Below are positions 26,362-39,011 of a stretch of 64,000 bases of DNA, in pieces. The notes under the pieces are model-generated. The model saw nothing but the letters and a program-made list of their open reading frames with translations. It was not told the origin of the DNA and did no database searches. A program made the translations under genes and the position numbers. Numbering within the stretch: position 1 is the stretch's first letter; each line of letters begins with the position of its first letter. Source of the DNA: Coriaria nepalensis (lineage: Eukaryota; Streptophyta; Magnoliopsida; Cucurbitales; Coriariaceae); assembly GCA_027186245.1 (NCBI GenBank), contig CP114491.1:10041501-10105500 (forward strand). The letters run 5' to 3'.

Positions 26362-27060
26362 ATGGCGGAGAAGGAAGTGGCAGCGACGGCGGCGGCGGAG
26401 GCTGAAGAGCTTCCTAGGGCTATCGTGCGCCGAGTGGTGAAGGATAGGCTCTCGGACTTGTCCCCCGATCACGACATCTCCGTCAACAAAGACTCCCTCC
26501 TTGCCTTGTCCGAAAGCGCTCGCATCTTTATCCACTTCCTCTCAGCAACGTAAGCTCCCTCCCCCATCATCCCCCCTACATTATAATCCAGAGATCATCA
26601 TCGCTTTCAAAATTAGGGATTTGAAAAATCGAGTGAAATAAAAATACGCAGGGCTAATGATATCTGTAAGGAATCGAAGAGGCAGACGATCAATGCGGAT
26701 GACGTACTCAAAGCTCTTGACGATATCGAGTTTCCTGAATTTCTCGAGCCTCTTAGGGCCTCCCTTGATGGTAAGTACTATATGAGGATGACGTACTCAA
26801 TGCTAGTATTCCGGTTTTTTATTTCTTGGAGAATTTGAAGATTGGAAGCTTTAGTTGAACTACAAGTACTATATGAGGAGATATTCTCCTGAAAGAAAAA
26901 AAGAATTGAACTCTTCCTTCAAATTTGTTGGACCATTTTTTCTTGTTAAATCAGAATTTTATCCTATGAACTCGTTTCAGAATTCAGGCGTAAGAATGCT
27001 GGAAAGAGAATAAGGATCATCATCAAAAGCGAAAGAACAGAAAAAGAAGAGGAAAATTGA
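26362..27060 (+). CDS. NF-YB11: NF-YB11 / DNA polymerase epsilon subunit (POLE3/DPB3)-like histone-fold protein, tail frameshifted
   Basis: Exons 26362-26549, 26652-26770 and 26981-27060 give 128 residues. Residues about 17-90 form an NF-YB-type histone fold: ELPRAIVRRVVKDRL, then LLALSESARIFIHFLSATANDICK, then RQTINADDVLKALDDIEFPEFLEPL. It lacks the canonical NF-YB DNA-contact start and resembles POLE3/Dpb3-like proteins, which pair with an NF-YC-like partner in polymerase epsilon or chromatin complexes. After KNAGK the frame runs to a stop at 27058. The next frame is open from about 27012 to a stop at 27161-27163 and encodes the expected tail (GSSSKAKEQKKKRKIEE, then an acidic run ending GDVDDDA). 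A one-base indel near 27005-27013 has therefore cut off the conserved acidic tail, or the assembly has an error. By position it matches At2g27470 (from memory). Confidence 0.82.
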
Positions 27061-27417
27061 GGAGCCATCACAGAAAAATGAAGTTGGTAAAAGCGAACAG
27101 GATGGAGAGGATGAAAAAGAAGAAGAAGAGGAAGAAGAAGGTGATGTTGATGATGATGCGTGAATGACTAAGCAGGATCAGTACCAGTCGATTGTGAGTT
27201 TGAATGGCGTTTTCACTGGTATGTTTGGATTTCTTTGCTTTCTACCGAAATATGGATCAAGTGTGTGGGTAAACCATGCAAAAGTTGATCTCATGTAGTG
27301 AGGTTAGAGTTTAGAGATGGATAAGAGTGTTACTGTAATGTTGTGTTCTGATTTTTGCATCCCTTACGTGTTTTGATGTCCAACTTCACAAGACCGGCTG
27401 ACATGGAAAAAGGATCT

Positions 27418-27498
27418 ATGAACCCGTCTCATACCCCTTATATGAGGGGGATAGCGGGTCCCACCACCTTTTTATGTGCGGGTATGAGCCGGGTTCAT
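27418..27498. repeat. Short inverted-repeat (mini-MITE-like) element, copy 2
   Basis: An 81-base element with 19-base terminal inverted repeats: left ATGAACCCGTCTCATACCC, right the reverse complement of ATGAACCCGGCTCATACCC, one mismatch. The flanking word AGGATCT (27411-27417) resembles the sequence beyond the right end of copy 1 (9202-9208). It has no coding capacity and lies in spacer DNA. Confidence 0.6.
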
Positions 27499-27589
27499 AA
27501 GATGAGATACTTTTTGGCTGATATGGCTCAAATTGCTCTGTGTAGTTCCTTAGTAGTTTGGTTCCTGAATAGTTTGTTATTTAAGGCTA

Positions 27590-27744
<155 letters not shown>

Positions 27745-28454
27745 ATTGTCTCTTGAAATTTCATCTTGTTATATTAGCATATGCTCTGCTTCTTTAGTGA
27801 CACAACCAAATATTCATTTTGATACTCCGAATTTGTTACTGTGGGCAAGCCTGCATTGCGCTTTTTGGACGCGAGGGATTTGTCGGAAGGAGAAGAAGGG
27901 ATTCGTGAAAGAGAGGTAGAGCTGGAAGTTTGGAACCAGAACCAGCTAGTAGAATGGGAAGAAATCTATTCTATTCTTATATCTTGAATGAAACCAATCA
28001 AGCCCTAAAGAACAAATATAAGGTAGCGTTTTTTACATAGATTTTGTATATAGTAGGCCTAATAAAATCTCAATCTCAATACACACTAGATTGATGTGAT
28101 TGATCAATCCACCGCCCCCAAATTTAACCCGAATAAATTTCACATAGTAATAATAAAAAAAAGAATCGTATTGCCAATTTCTAACGAGTATAGTTTCCTA
28201 TGCTTGGATTAAACCACGAATTACGATGGCTCTGACCAGCTTCCAAAAAAAAAAAAAAATTGTATTCTGTACTCGAGTTATCTTAGTGTAGTGAAGTCTT
28301 TCAAGGGGGGAACAAAGGTACATTGATACAAATGAAAAAGTTCATCACTTGATTCCCGGACAACTGTGGAGGTCCTGACACCGCTCTTGATTGGTGAATA
28401 AGCTGCATGTTTTCCCTAATGTGATTTGCAAGTAAGTTTGAGGTTTTGTTATTT

Positions 28455-31400
28455 CTATTTGAGGTAATCCAACACACTCTGAGAGATTTCTTCAAGGAAC
28501 GAAACAAAACCGACAACAATAGCGAAACTGCTCCCATCAACATCCTGCTCCTCTATAAGATAGTTCTCAAACGCTGTTACATCCTCATGTCCTCCTCTTA
28601 TAAACATAAGCTTTGGAGTTATACATCTGTCTTGCTTTATCTTTGCTATTGTTCTCCTCAACAAACCTGTTAAGTCACCGAATTTACGCAAACTTCAGTT
28701 TACTCAAACTATTGTCTCAATTAGAGATATGAAAAAACAAAAGGAGACGTTGCAGAAAACTTACAATCATGGGGCGGAGGAAAAGGAACTGTGGGGTCTG
28801 CAGTGGAGGAATAGAAGACAATAAGGGTTGTGAACGCATCAAGGAAGAATATCGGACTGTTGCTTGTAAGTAGTGCAGCACGGCTCAATGAATGCCGTGG
28901 AAATGCTTCTGTATCCGGGGTAGTATATGATTTCATCATTGGATATATCGCAAGATGAAGGGAGCTCGGTTCCAATGCGCTGCCACAAATTAAGTTACAG
29001 AATGCAATCAGATTCACTACCATAGACAATAATGTTTTTTCATCATTAGATGGGCAATAAATAGTATACCTGAAAAGGCATTGCAAGTAGATGCGATAAT
29101 CAGGATGAACACCTTCCTCATGAAGACGGAGAAGAGGGTTCCGGAGCAAAGCGAAAACCAGGCGAGGTAAAGGTTGAAGTTGAGGGCATTGAGTGAAAGA
29201 AACATCAACCTGAGAGGTTAATGAACTTCCATTCTTTGACTGAATGAATTTGTACGCTTGGTTATACTGAGCTGTGAGGATTACCAGCCAATCATGAAGC
29301 AAAGCCCTGCCTTCTCGGACACCTTGCTCCAAAGAGGCTAATATAACCTAAGAGAAAATAAAGACGATTAACATGAGGAGTGCTGCCAATTATCATCCTC
29401 TTAATGGAAGTAAAATGGAAAAGCAATGTATATGCAAGATCATGACATTGAGTGAAATCTTGACGCACGTGTATATGCAAGACCATTCTCATTCTACACA
29501 GTGGTAATAGGATTTTGAGAAGATCTAATAGAATTTTGGCAGGGAATAGATTCATTACCTTGTGAACAAGTAAGGATAAAACCACATCAGGATCAACAGT
29601 GTCGTAAAGTTCGTAAAAATCTTTAGCAGTTCCAAACTGTACTGTTCGAATCCTCAGCCTTCGTTTAAGAGAATGCTTGCTTCTGCAAATCAAATGAATT
29701 CAACTTTGTAAAAGGTCGAAATATAAAAAATTACCAAGAGGACCATGATTTTAGTCCATGAACAAAATGCAGGAAGCATTCACTTGCAAAAAAACAGGTG
29801 CACAAAACCTACTAACTGATAGTTGCTAAGTAAATTAAATCATACCTACTTGCAGAAGCTGTCACTGAACCAGAAAGTTCCTTAGGGGGAACAACAACTG
29901 TATATTGAAAAGCAATCTGCAGGGTAGGAAGTTCCTCTGTATGTCTGCAGAAGGATGATAATCAACTGACTCTGACTGTTAACCAAGCAAATGGATGAAA
30001 AACAAGGAAATAATGACATTTGACATGCAACTTGCAACACTATCTGTGTTAGCAGTGTTACATTACAATTAGAAGTGGATCAATAACAATAATTGAAGAT
30101 ATAAGATGGTGTCAGTTCAAGTAAAGCTACAGCGGCCATAATTAGTCTACTTACCTTGAAAATCCAACATTGTTGTCAAATTCAAAGTCGTAAGCATATG
30201 TACCATAGGAGTCGCAACAAATAATGTGCTGGACATTTTCATACTGTGGATCTGGGAAGAAATGGCCATACTGCATAATTGTAAACAGAACACAATTAGA
30301 AGGAGAAGAGAAAAAGGAAAATTGATACTTCAAACATCTAAACTCACAGAATGGCCAAGCTTGAATTCAGTAGAAGTCCTTAAACGCAGTATACAACCAA
30401 AAGCATATGGTCGACTTAGCATCCGATACCTGAAACAAGAAACTCTTACAGAACTATTTACAAGATATCAGAAGACTAGAAAATAAACAATCTAAATATT
30501 TGAATGTTAAGTACTTTAAAAAATTAGTATTTCCTCTAGTATGAGTTGCCTATTCCATCTTCACTAGCATATTATGGATTTTTTTGCATTTGAAATTCAA
30601 ATTTATGGATACACAGTGCCAAAATTTTCTGAAATGACTGTAAAACTTGCGAGTAGATCAGAATAACAGCATCAGGTTAGTACAGCTTGATAGATACTCA
30701 CATATCCTGAGGCAGAGTTGAGTCATCAGTACTTGTATAAAGAAATAATGAGCCACCACTTTCAATACTGAGAAATTTCAGAGATGCTAAATCTGTATAT
30801 TCATTTGTAACAGCAAATATATCCACACAAACACCTGCTTGAACAGCAACGGCAGCCTGTAAAGTTTATGTTCAAAATTCTTGCTTCTTTCCCAACCCAT
30901 AGAGATGAACATAGAATTTAAGGAGTTGAACCAGATTACCAGGTCTCTGTAATATGGTGTCTGCTCAGGAAGTAAAGCACGGTCTGCATCCTCTCCTTTA
31001 CTAGCATATTGCTCACCGTACCTCCCTGTATCTAGTTGTCCAGCTCCGTAATCCGGCGGACCAGACAGAAATGCAAAGACTCTAGCTGAAATTATAGTGA
31101 GACATAATATATAATATGCGCTCTGAATTGAAGAACAAAATATAAACATACTTTCCTTCGCACAATCCTTGGTTAGATAAGTAAGAGTATAGTTGTTATA
31201 CGGGCTTCAAGATTCAAGGACACACCTAATGCAAATGTGCTCCCATATTCGGATCCTAGATAATTAAAAAGAGCTTCCATGGCTACTCCAAAACCTCTTC
31301 CACCAATCAACATGCCATCCATCCCTTGACCTGCCCCTGCCGTTCTTTCCCATGATGTTGTTGGCCGAAGTGTTTCGAGAGCAGATGCAATACGGTCTTT

Positions 31401-32860
31401 ACAGCTATCAACCTGCGGCAATGGCAATGTAGCTAGCATTTCCCTCAATTTTAATACTGAGAAATCTGATTTCATTGTAGTTGATAGTGTACACAATAAT
31501 CACTAAAATAGAGAAGGATTACAGGAACATTTTTTAAGCACTCTATAAAGCATTAATCCTAAATCCTTTTTAAAGCACGCCATAAAATTTTTTTTCTCAA
31601 AACCTCTTCAATGAGAAACACTTTACCAGATGAACGTTGTGTAAAATGGGCCTAAAAACTGTCATACCGGCGCCAAAAACTGTAATAAAGGCATGACATC
31701 TTCAAGCTCGATTGGTAGGGTGCCTTCAGCATCAGGAGGAATGAAGACGTTCTTTACAATGGGTATGGGCCCTTGAACATCATATAAACCTAGTTTATAG
31801 CTGAAGGTAGCAAGCCCAAATAGTGAACCAGGGCCAAGAGCTGGAATTTAAGAATGAAACGAAGGATTAGAGGAAAAAATAATGCAGAAAAGAAAAGAAA
31901 ATATTCTGTGTACATGTTGTTCCAGTGCTAATCAACCTTCCAAAGCTGCCAAGAGTGCACTTTTAGTATGCTCTATGAACTCTTCAGAAGCTGCATTGTA
32001 GACCAGAAAGAGATCCCCCTAAATCAAAATATAGAAACATAGAAAGGATTATAGCGAAAGAGTTTAAAATAATATAGTACGGTGATGCTTTTACATGACA
32101 AATCAACCGCGGCAACATAAACTGGTAGAGTTTGCATTGTTTCTCCTCCCGATCCTTCATCTACCAAAATAGGCACAATTCCCATCATTAAATCGAAGGA
32201 AAATTCAACAGAGAAAAATGTCTCCGAAGAGTAAACTCCTTCCTCTCATTTAAAACTCCAATCAAAACTTTTATCCTCCTCGTATTATTCTTCATTTTCT
32301 CCGCTAAAGAAACAAAGCTCAAAGCTGTAGGTAGGACAGTAAAACCAAAATTCTACTGCTATTCATAATTGAAAATTTGGATCCAATACAAGGCCACTGC
32401 TCCACTTATTCGATTGAAATTAGATGTAAACAGGAGGAGAAATTCGAATTCCTAATGCAATTTGCCCAGAAGCTAAACCAAATACTAATGGAAAATGAAT
32501 GATCAACGAAGAAATTCATAGAGCATACTCACCGGGAAGCTCGAGATCTATGAATGAGGACATCATCTCGGGGCAAGACTGAGGGTGAGAATAACGAGCA
32601 ATGGCCTGAGAGGTGAGGCCATTGAGGGTCCCACAAAGAGCACAGGACCAGGCCCATTGATCGAGCGGACAGTATGTATTGAAGTACGCCCAGCAGTTCT
32701 CGCACCGTGGCAATAGGTTCCCATCCGATCCGTAAACCGGCGGCTGACCGTTTTCGTCCTTGGTCGCAAACGGAGTAATTGTCACTCCCCACGGTAAGCC
32801 TGAGTTCTCCTCGGCGTCGGGATCAATCGGAAACCGAGATACTGTGGCTCTCACCGCCAT
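28455..32860 (-). CDS. Sec23-type COPII coat protein (GTPase-activating subunit)
   Basis: Multi-exon gene on the minus strand, start Met in MAVRATVSRFPIDPDAEE at 32860, stop just after SQSVLDYLK at 28455. Domains in order: zinc finger (CENCWAYFNTYC to CALCG; outer CxxC pairs present), trunk/vWA-like domain (LPVYVAAVDLS, GDLFLVYNAASEEF, VDSCKDRIASALETLRPT, RVFAFLSGPPDYGAG), beta-sandwich and helical domain (SKHSLKRRLRIRTVQF, VILASLEQGVREGRALLHDWL), and a gelsolin-like C-terminus (LTPKLMFIRGGHEDV-like, ITPKLMFIRGG). Sec23 pairs with Sec24 and activates Sar1 GTP hydrolysis during vesicle budding from the ER. The upstream in-frame Met at 32947 is in a Glu/Ser-rich leader not seen in the family, so the later Met was chosen. 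Position agrees with Arabidopsis At2g27460 (from memory). Exon-by-exon ends were only partly traced. Confidence 0.9.
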
Positions 32861-33558
32861 TTTCCAGACGAGCGAAGAATCTCCACTGTTCGTGATTTGA
32901 TTCTCACTTTCCTTCGTTTTCTCGGGAACAAACAGAGAATGGAGCAAGTTTTGTTTGCGCGCGTTGGTTAGAGGGAGGGAAACGACCGGCGTATGTTAGC
33001 TGAGCTAGACCTTATAGTTCTACATATGTGCCAAATCAGAAAAGTATAATGCTGACATGGCATAATTAGTACTAGTCGATGAGTAGTCTTAAACTGAATT
33101 TGTGAATCTAGATCTCAATCTCAAATTCTCAAGATGACGTTTGAACGACGAACTTGGATAACTCCATTATTCTCTTTACTCCTCGATATCTTTTAATTGT
33201 AATATCTGATTAACTTCAGCTCAAACTCGGAAGTTTATAGCTTGAAAGTAAATAAACTTCGTTTGAGCTCGACTGGTCGAGTACCCGAACAGAGCTAATC
33301 GAGCTCGTGAATAAACGAGAATGATCCGCCACATCTCGAGCCAAGTTTTGAGCTCGATCGAGACAATCCGAAATTATCCAATTATTAACAGATCAAAGTA
33401 AATGTCAAAACTTTCACTAGATTCACTATAAGAAGAATTACAACTTTCAAACCATGATATAATAGAGCATGGCGTAAGAAAAAAAAATAGTTGAATTGTT
33501 ATTATATAACGGCAAAATAAAACTTGGAATAGATTAAGAGAAAAATCAAAATCGCTAA
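32861..33558. other. Intergenic; fragment of a GAGCTCG-rich dispersed repeat
   Basis: Contains the Sec23 promoter and, at about 33215-33365, a stretch rich in GAGCTCG and CTCGAG words (such as TTTGAGCTCGACTGG) typical of old plant transposon remnants. No gene seen. Confidence 0.45.
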
Positions 33559-35264
33559 TCAATCAGATTTGCAGCTAGAAACTTGACTTAACAGGGGATC
33601 TGACTCATAGTAAACAATATCTCCATTGTCCTTGACATAGTGATCTTGTCTGATGCTTCTAACTAGAATCTTGATCAAGTGAAATGGAATGGGCCCACAT
33701 TTCTGTGGCTCCCTGTAATACTTTCCGAGCACCGGTTTTGCCGCTCTTGTCTGCGAAAACAACAAAGAGAAATAAGACGGGTAAAATTTTTCCGGAACCA
33801 AAAATCAGACTATATATATATATAGCATTTGATCAAGTTTCATGATTTCTTACTGCTTCAACCAAGTGATAATGTGGGATCTGAGGAAACAGATGATGGA
33901 CGACGTGGGTCCCGATATCGTGATGGATCGTGTTAAAAAACCCGTAATCCCGATCGACGGTCGTTAGCCCTCCTCGTAAATAACTCCATTCCTGTGCATA
34001 ATTACTAATTAGAACAAGAGTATTCATATATATTGATCAACAAATCCGAAAGACTACTTCTGGTATTGCTCGAACAATCATTTAGTACCTGGCCACGGTA
34101 CCAAGGAAGTTGATTCTCATAACCATCACTACCATGGTGATGCAGATAAGTAACAAAATCCAACCACATTACAAAAACCTATAACAAGAAACATGTACGG
34201 TTAGAAGATCCTATTCATAGTAAAAGATACATTGTCATGATACGTCCGCAAAAGATACATAGAGCTTACCAAGTAAGGGATGCCATAGAGCATAAGGACT
34301 CGGACAGGGCCAAATAGAAAGGAAGAGGAGGCAAGTAAAAGGACCATTATGGTCCAACACACAGTAGAGGTGATTACATCTTTCCTTTCATTTGGGGCGA
34401 ACAAGTCACTGTGCGGGTTGAAGTGGGAGCCACTCTTCCCTGGACTTCTCTTCCACAGATAAAAGGGGTAGGCGAATACTGGAAAAGGAATGGTGAATCT
34501 AAGCATCCGAGTGAAATAACTCAATCTCTTGTAGCTCTGCTCAGTCAACTGATCATCACAAGATTTAAACAAGACTGATTATTGATATATATATACCAGT
34601 GTAGCTGACTTCGAAAGAATCGAGAATTGGCTCATAGAAGAGAAAAATAAAAATAAACTTAACTGGTACCCACGACTCATCATTCTCAACGTGTCCATGG
34701 TTTTGATGGTGAGTTTTATGGCTGATTCGCCTGCACAAACATTCTCAACAAATTTTAATTTATTTAAAGAAAAAAAAGACAAAAACATCCATATAAATAC
34801 ATACATACCATCCATGATATGGCACAAGAATTGAAGAATGCAAGATATGTCCCACTACACTATTCAGCATTGCACTGTCTGAAAAGCTTCCATGCCCACT
34901 GCCCATTTCATAACCCAACAAAAAATATTAGCCACTATCCATCACATCCATACATACATACATATATATACGTGTACATAGATGATACATACGAATCATG
35001 TCCGAGGACAAAGAGGGCCCAGAACATGGTTCCTTGAGCAAGCCAATAGAAAGGCCAGAAAACCAGAGACACTTTGGAGTAATACATGATAGAAGCAGCC
35101 AAAGTAAAGACCACAAGGACATCTTTCAATACATAACTCATAGACTTCCATGGATTCTTGACCCAGCAATGCTTCGGGATGGCGGCTCGGATTTCGGCTA
35201 TTCGAAACGGAGGCGGTGCACTCGGATCGAAACTGGCACCATTTTGTTCTTGCTTGGTTTGCAT
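33559..35264 (-). CDS. FAD3: Microsomal omega-3 fatty acid desaturase (FAD3)
   Basis: Minus-strand multi-exon gene starting [20 protein letters not shown] (35264), with exon 1 34993-35264 and exon 2 34809-34898, ending SSCKSD at 33559. The start [23 protein letters not shown] is that of FAD3 rather than FAD2. Box 2 reads HKTHH ([13 protein letters not shown] follows) and box 3 [14 protein letters not shown]. The region [24 protein letters not shown] is omega-3 type. There is no plastid transit peptide, so the ER enzyme (18:2 to 18:3 on phospholipid) is meant. Box 1 spans the exon 1/2 junction and reads HDSGHG; the usual plant FAD3 word is HDCGHG. All histidines are kept. The C-terminus lacks the lysine ER-retrieval pattern commonly seen in FAD3. 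Confidence 0.93.
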
Positions 35265-37378
35265 TGTAAGAAGAAAAAAAAATGTTCTTCAAATGCTAGA
35301 TCCACACTAAAAAAATTTCATCAATCAGACACAGTCAGAATATGTATGAAAGAAATGTAATGGGGGGTTTTAGACAGTGAACTACCAAAACCATTCTAGC
35401 TAGGGTTCATCATCCCTTCTTAAATAAGATATAAAACCGACATAAACATTAAATATTAATATAAATGCCATGGCCATATTACCATAAATTCTTATATAAT
35501 AACCCATCAATTTTAATTATATATATTTATTTTAAATTATTAAATTATATATTATATTAATAATATGTATATTAACGTCAAATTGATGATATACTACAGT
35601 TAACATATTATAAAACTTTTTAGATCTGTGGAAAATGCTTTTTTTTTTTAATTTTTTTTTTTTTTTTGAATTTGTGAAAAGCAAGATTCATCGTGCTATG
35701 TGCAGGCTCTTTATAGAAATGCAGAAGAAAGTAATAATAATAATAATGTCTACCACATACAAGAAATGAACCCAGAAAAAAAGCAAAGACAAAAAAGCAA
35801 AACAAAACATAAATCATTAAAAGAAGGAAAAAAAAAAACATCAAACGTGCGTTTGTTCGATTGTTCAGAGAGAGGGACCACCTGAAAAAAAAAAAAAAAA
35901 AAAAAAACCAGAAGGGGATGGTTTGGACTTTGGCAGGAGGGAAGGAAGCATCATGTTTTACTTTCTACGTGAGATCTTGTTTCCCTGACGTCTAAGGCAG
36001 AGAATTAGTGGTGTAGAAACGCTCAGCGTTGCTGCTGTAAACCCACTACTTACCGTTTTAGAACCCAATGCTTAATGGCTATATATTTATTTAACTTTTT
36101 TTTTTTTTTTTTACTTTTTTCGTTTTACCAACTAAGAATATTCGAATAAAAATAATTACCCGATTAATTACCCATAATTTTGTGTTATAATAGTAGATTA
36201 CATGAAGAGCCAGGCTAACCTATCAAGTGAGGCTACCCCTTTCATGAATAACAAATCTTAAGAGACATTTTTGGTTCATCATGGTTTATAGCCACGTGGC
36301 AAGATTAATCTTATTACAAACACAAACATCAATCTTATGCATAATATTACCTTTCATATAAAAGTGCTATATATAAACCATATCCATACCCAAAAAAAAA
36401 AAAAAAAAATGCTATATATATTATAAGGACTAATGTATCCCGAAAGTAGAAAGAGTAATATCATAAGACTAACGAAAAATCATACCTCTCTTTGTATGAG
36501 ACTTGCTGATTTGTAATCGGTATTTGAAAATGGGCAAGACAATAAAAGGCTGGTGTATGAACCAAAGTTAGAAGTTCCAAGTACAGATATCACATATTTA
36601 TATTGGACATCTGATGTATGTATACGCTTAACTGATCAGACAGCAAAATGGTCCACAACCTAACTAAACGATCTAGATTGTAGTTCAATTTTGATGCACG
36701 TCAAAGTTCAATTGTCGTGCAAGTAAAGGAGTTCGTCGCATTATACCAATCTACAACTACAAGTTATCCAGTTTAATGAAATCTTTCAAAAATTGAGAAG
36801 TTATTGGATAAATCGATTTATGTTAATCAGACATAAATAAAATTGATATAATATATATAATTAAGATTGATTCACAAAATAATTTTTATAAAAAAATAAG
36901 TTTCATTGAAATTGATAAAAGGGTTTAAACTGTTGTTAAATTATATTGTTTGCACGAAATCGAATTACTAATCTCTCTAAAACTAAACCAATGCATAAAT
37001 ATGTACACTTGACCCTCTTTGAGAGATCGACCGTTATAGGTGACGTAACTAACAGGGGAGCCTAACATATTACATTACTTATACCTATTCATTGGTGATC
37101 ACATTATTTTTTACATACGACACTCACTTTAATATTACTTTTCCCTTAGGCCCCTCTTGTCACATCTGTGATACTACTCATGTTTATAAAGTAAATCTAT
37201 AAGAGAGCGAGAATTAAGGATTTAACTGGCAAAATCTTTAAGGATCTAAATCAACCAAAACAGTATAACAGAACTAGTAGAAAAGAATGAAATACAGTCA
37301 TTCTGATGCTGATAAAAGAGAAACAGTTCCAAACATCATCATAAGATTGTAACTAGCTTGAAAAATGGAGATCCATGT
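35265..37378. other. AT-rich intergenic spacer
   Basis: The FAD3 promoter side carries several A/T homopolymers (T runs about 35640-35667 and 36097-36112, A runs about 35884-35906 and 36391-36408). Nothing gene-like was found; the frames at 35620-35885 are translations of A/T runs. Near 37360-37378 lies the RPS25 3' UTR. Confidence 0.55.
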
Positions 37379-38664
<1,286 letters not shown>

Positions 38665-39011
38665 GTTGCTTAGTAGAGGAGGAACTGGTTCGCGGTGGAG
38701 CTGAAAGTTGACGGCGGTAGAGGAATATCTTGTGGCTTCCGAGTGAGATAGAATGAGAGAGCTAGGGTTGGTTATGAAGCAACGCTTTTATAGTTACGCA
38801 AACCTAAACGCGCGCCGTTTCTGGCCTCGCGGTCGCGGTAAAAGTAGGGCCCAAACGATAAGTAGGGCCTAAGTCCGGAAATATTTGGGCCTTGTTCTAA
38901 AAATGGTCCTTTACAAAATGAACGAGCGAATGGTTAAAAAAAGCGAGCCGAATTAGCGTCACTCTGCTGCTGCTGTCACTCTGGTTCTTCTTCTTCCTCT
39001 ACGAAACAACA
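38665..39011. promoter_or_regulatory. Bidirectional promoter, RPS25 (-) and N-carbamoylputrescine amidase (+)
   Basis: The 347 bases between two divergent start codons contain a telo-box reading AACCCTAG on the minus strand (38762-38769), a site II word TGGGCC on the minus strand (38848-38853) and another on the plus strand (38886-38891). These elements suit the ribosomal protein gene; the amidase presumably shares the open region. No TATA box is obvious. Confidence 0.65.

Noticed and set aside
33559..35264. Delta-12 desaturase (FAD2) as the identity of the desaturase
   Set aside because: The N-terminus, HDxGHG box type and the LHHHGSDG region are omega-3 (FAD3) features; FAD2 is also usually without coding introns.
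34998..35360. 120-residue plus-strand frame
   Set aside because: It is the antisense shadow of FAD3 exon 1.
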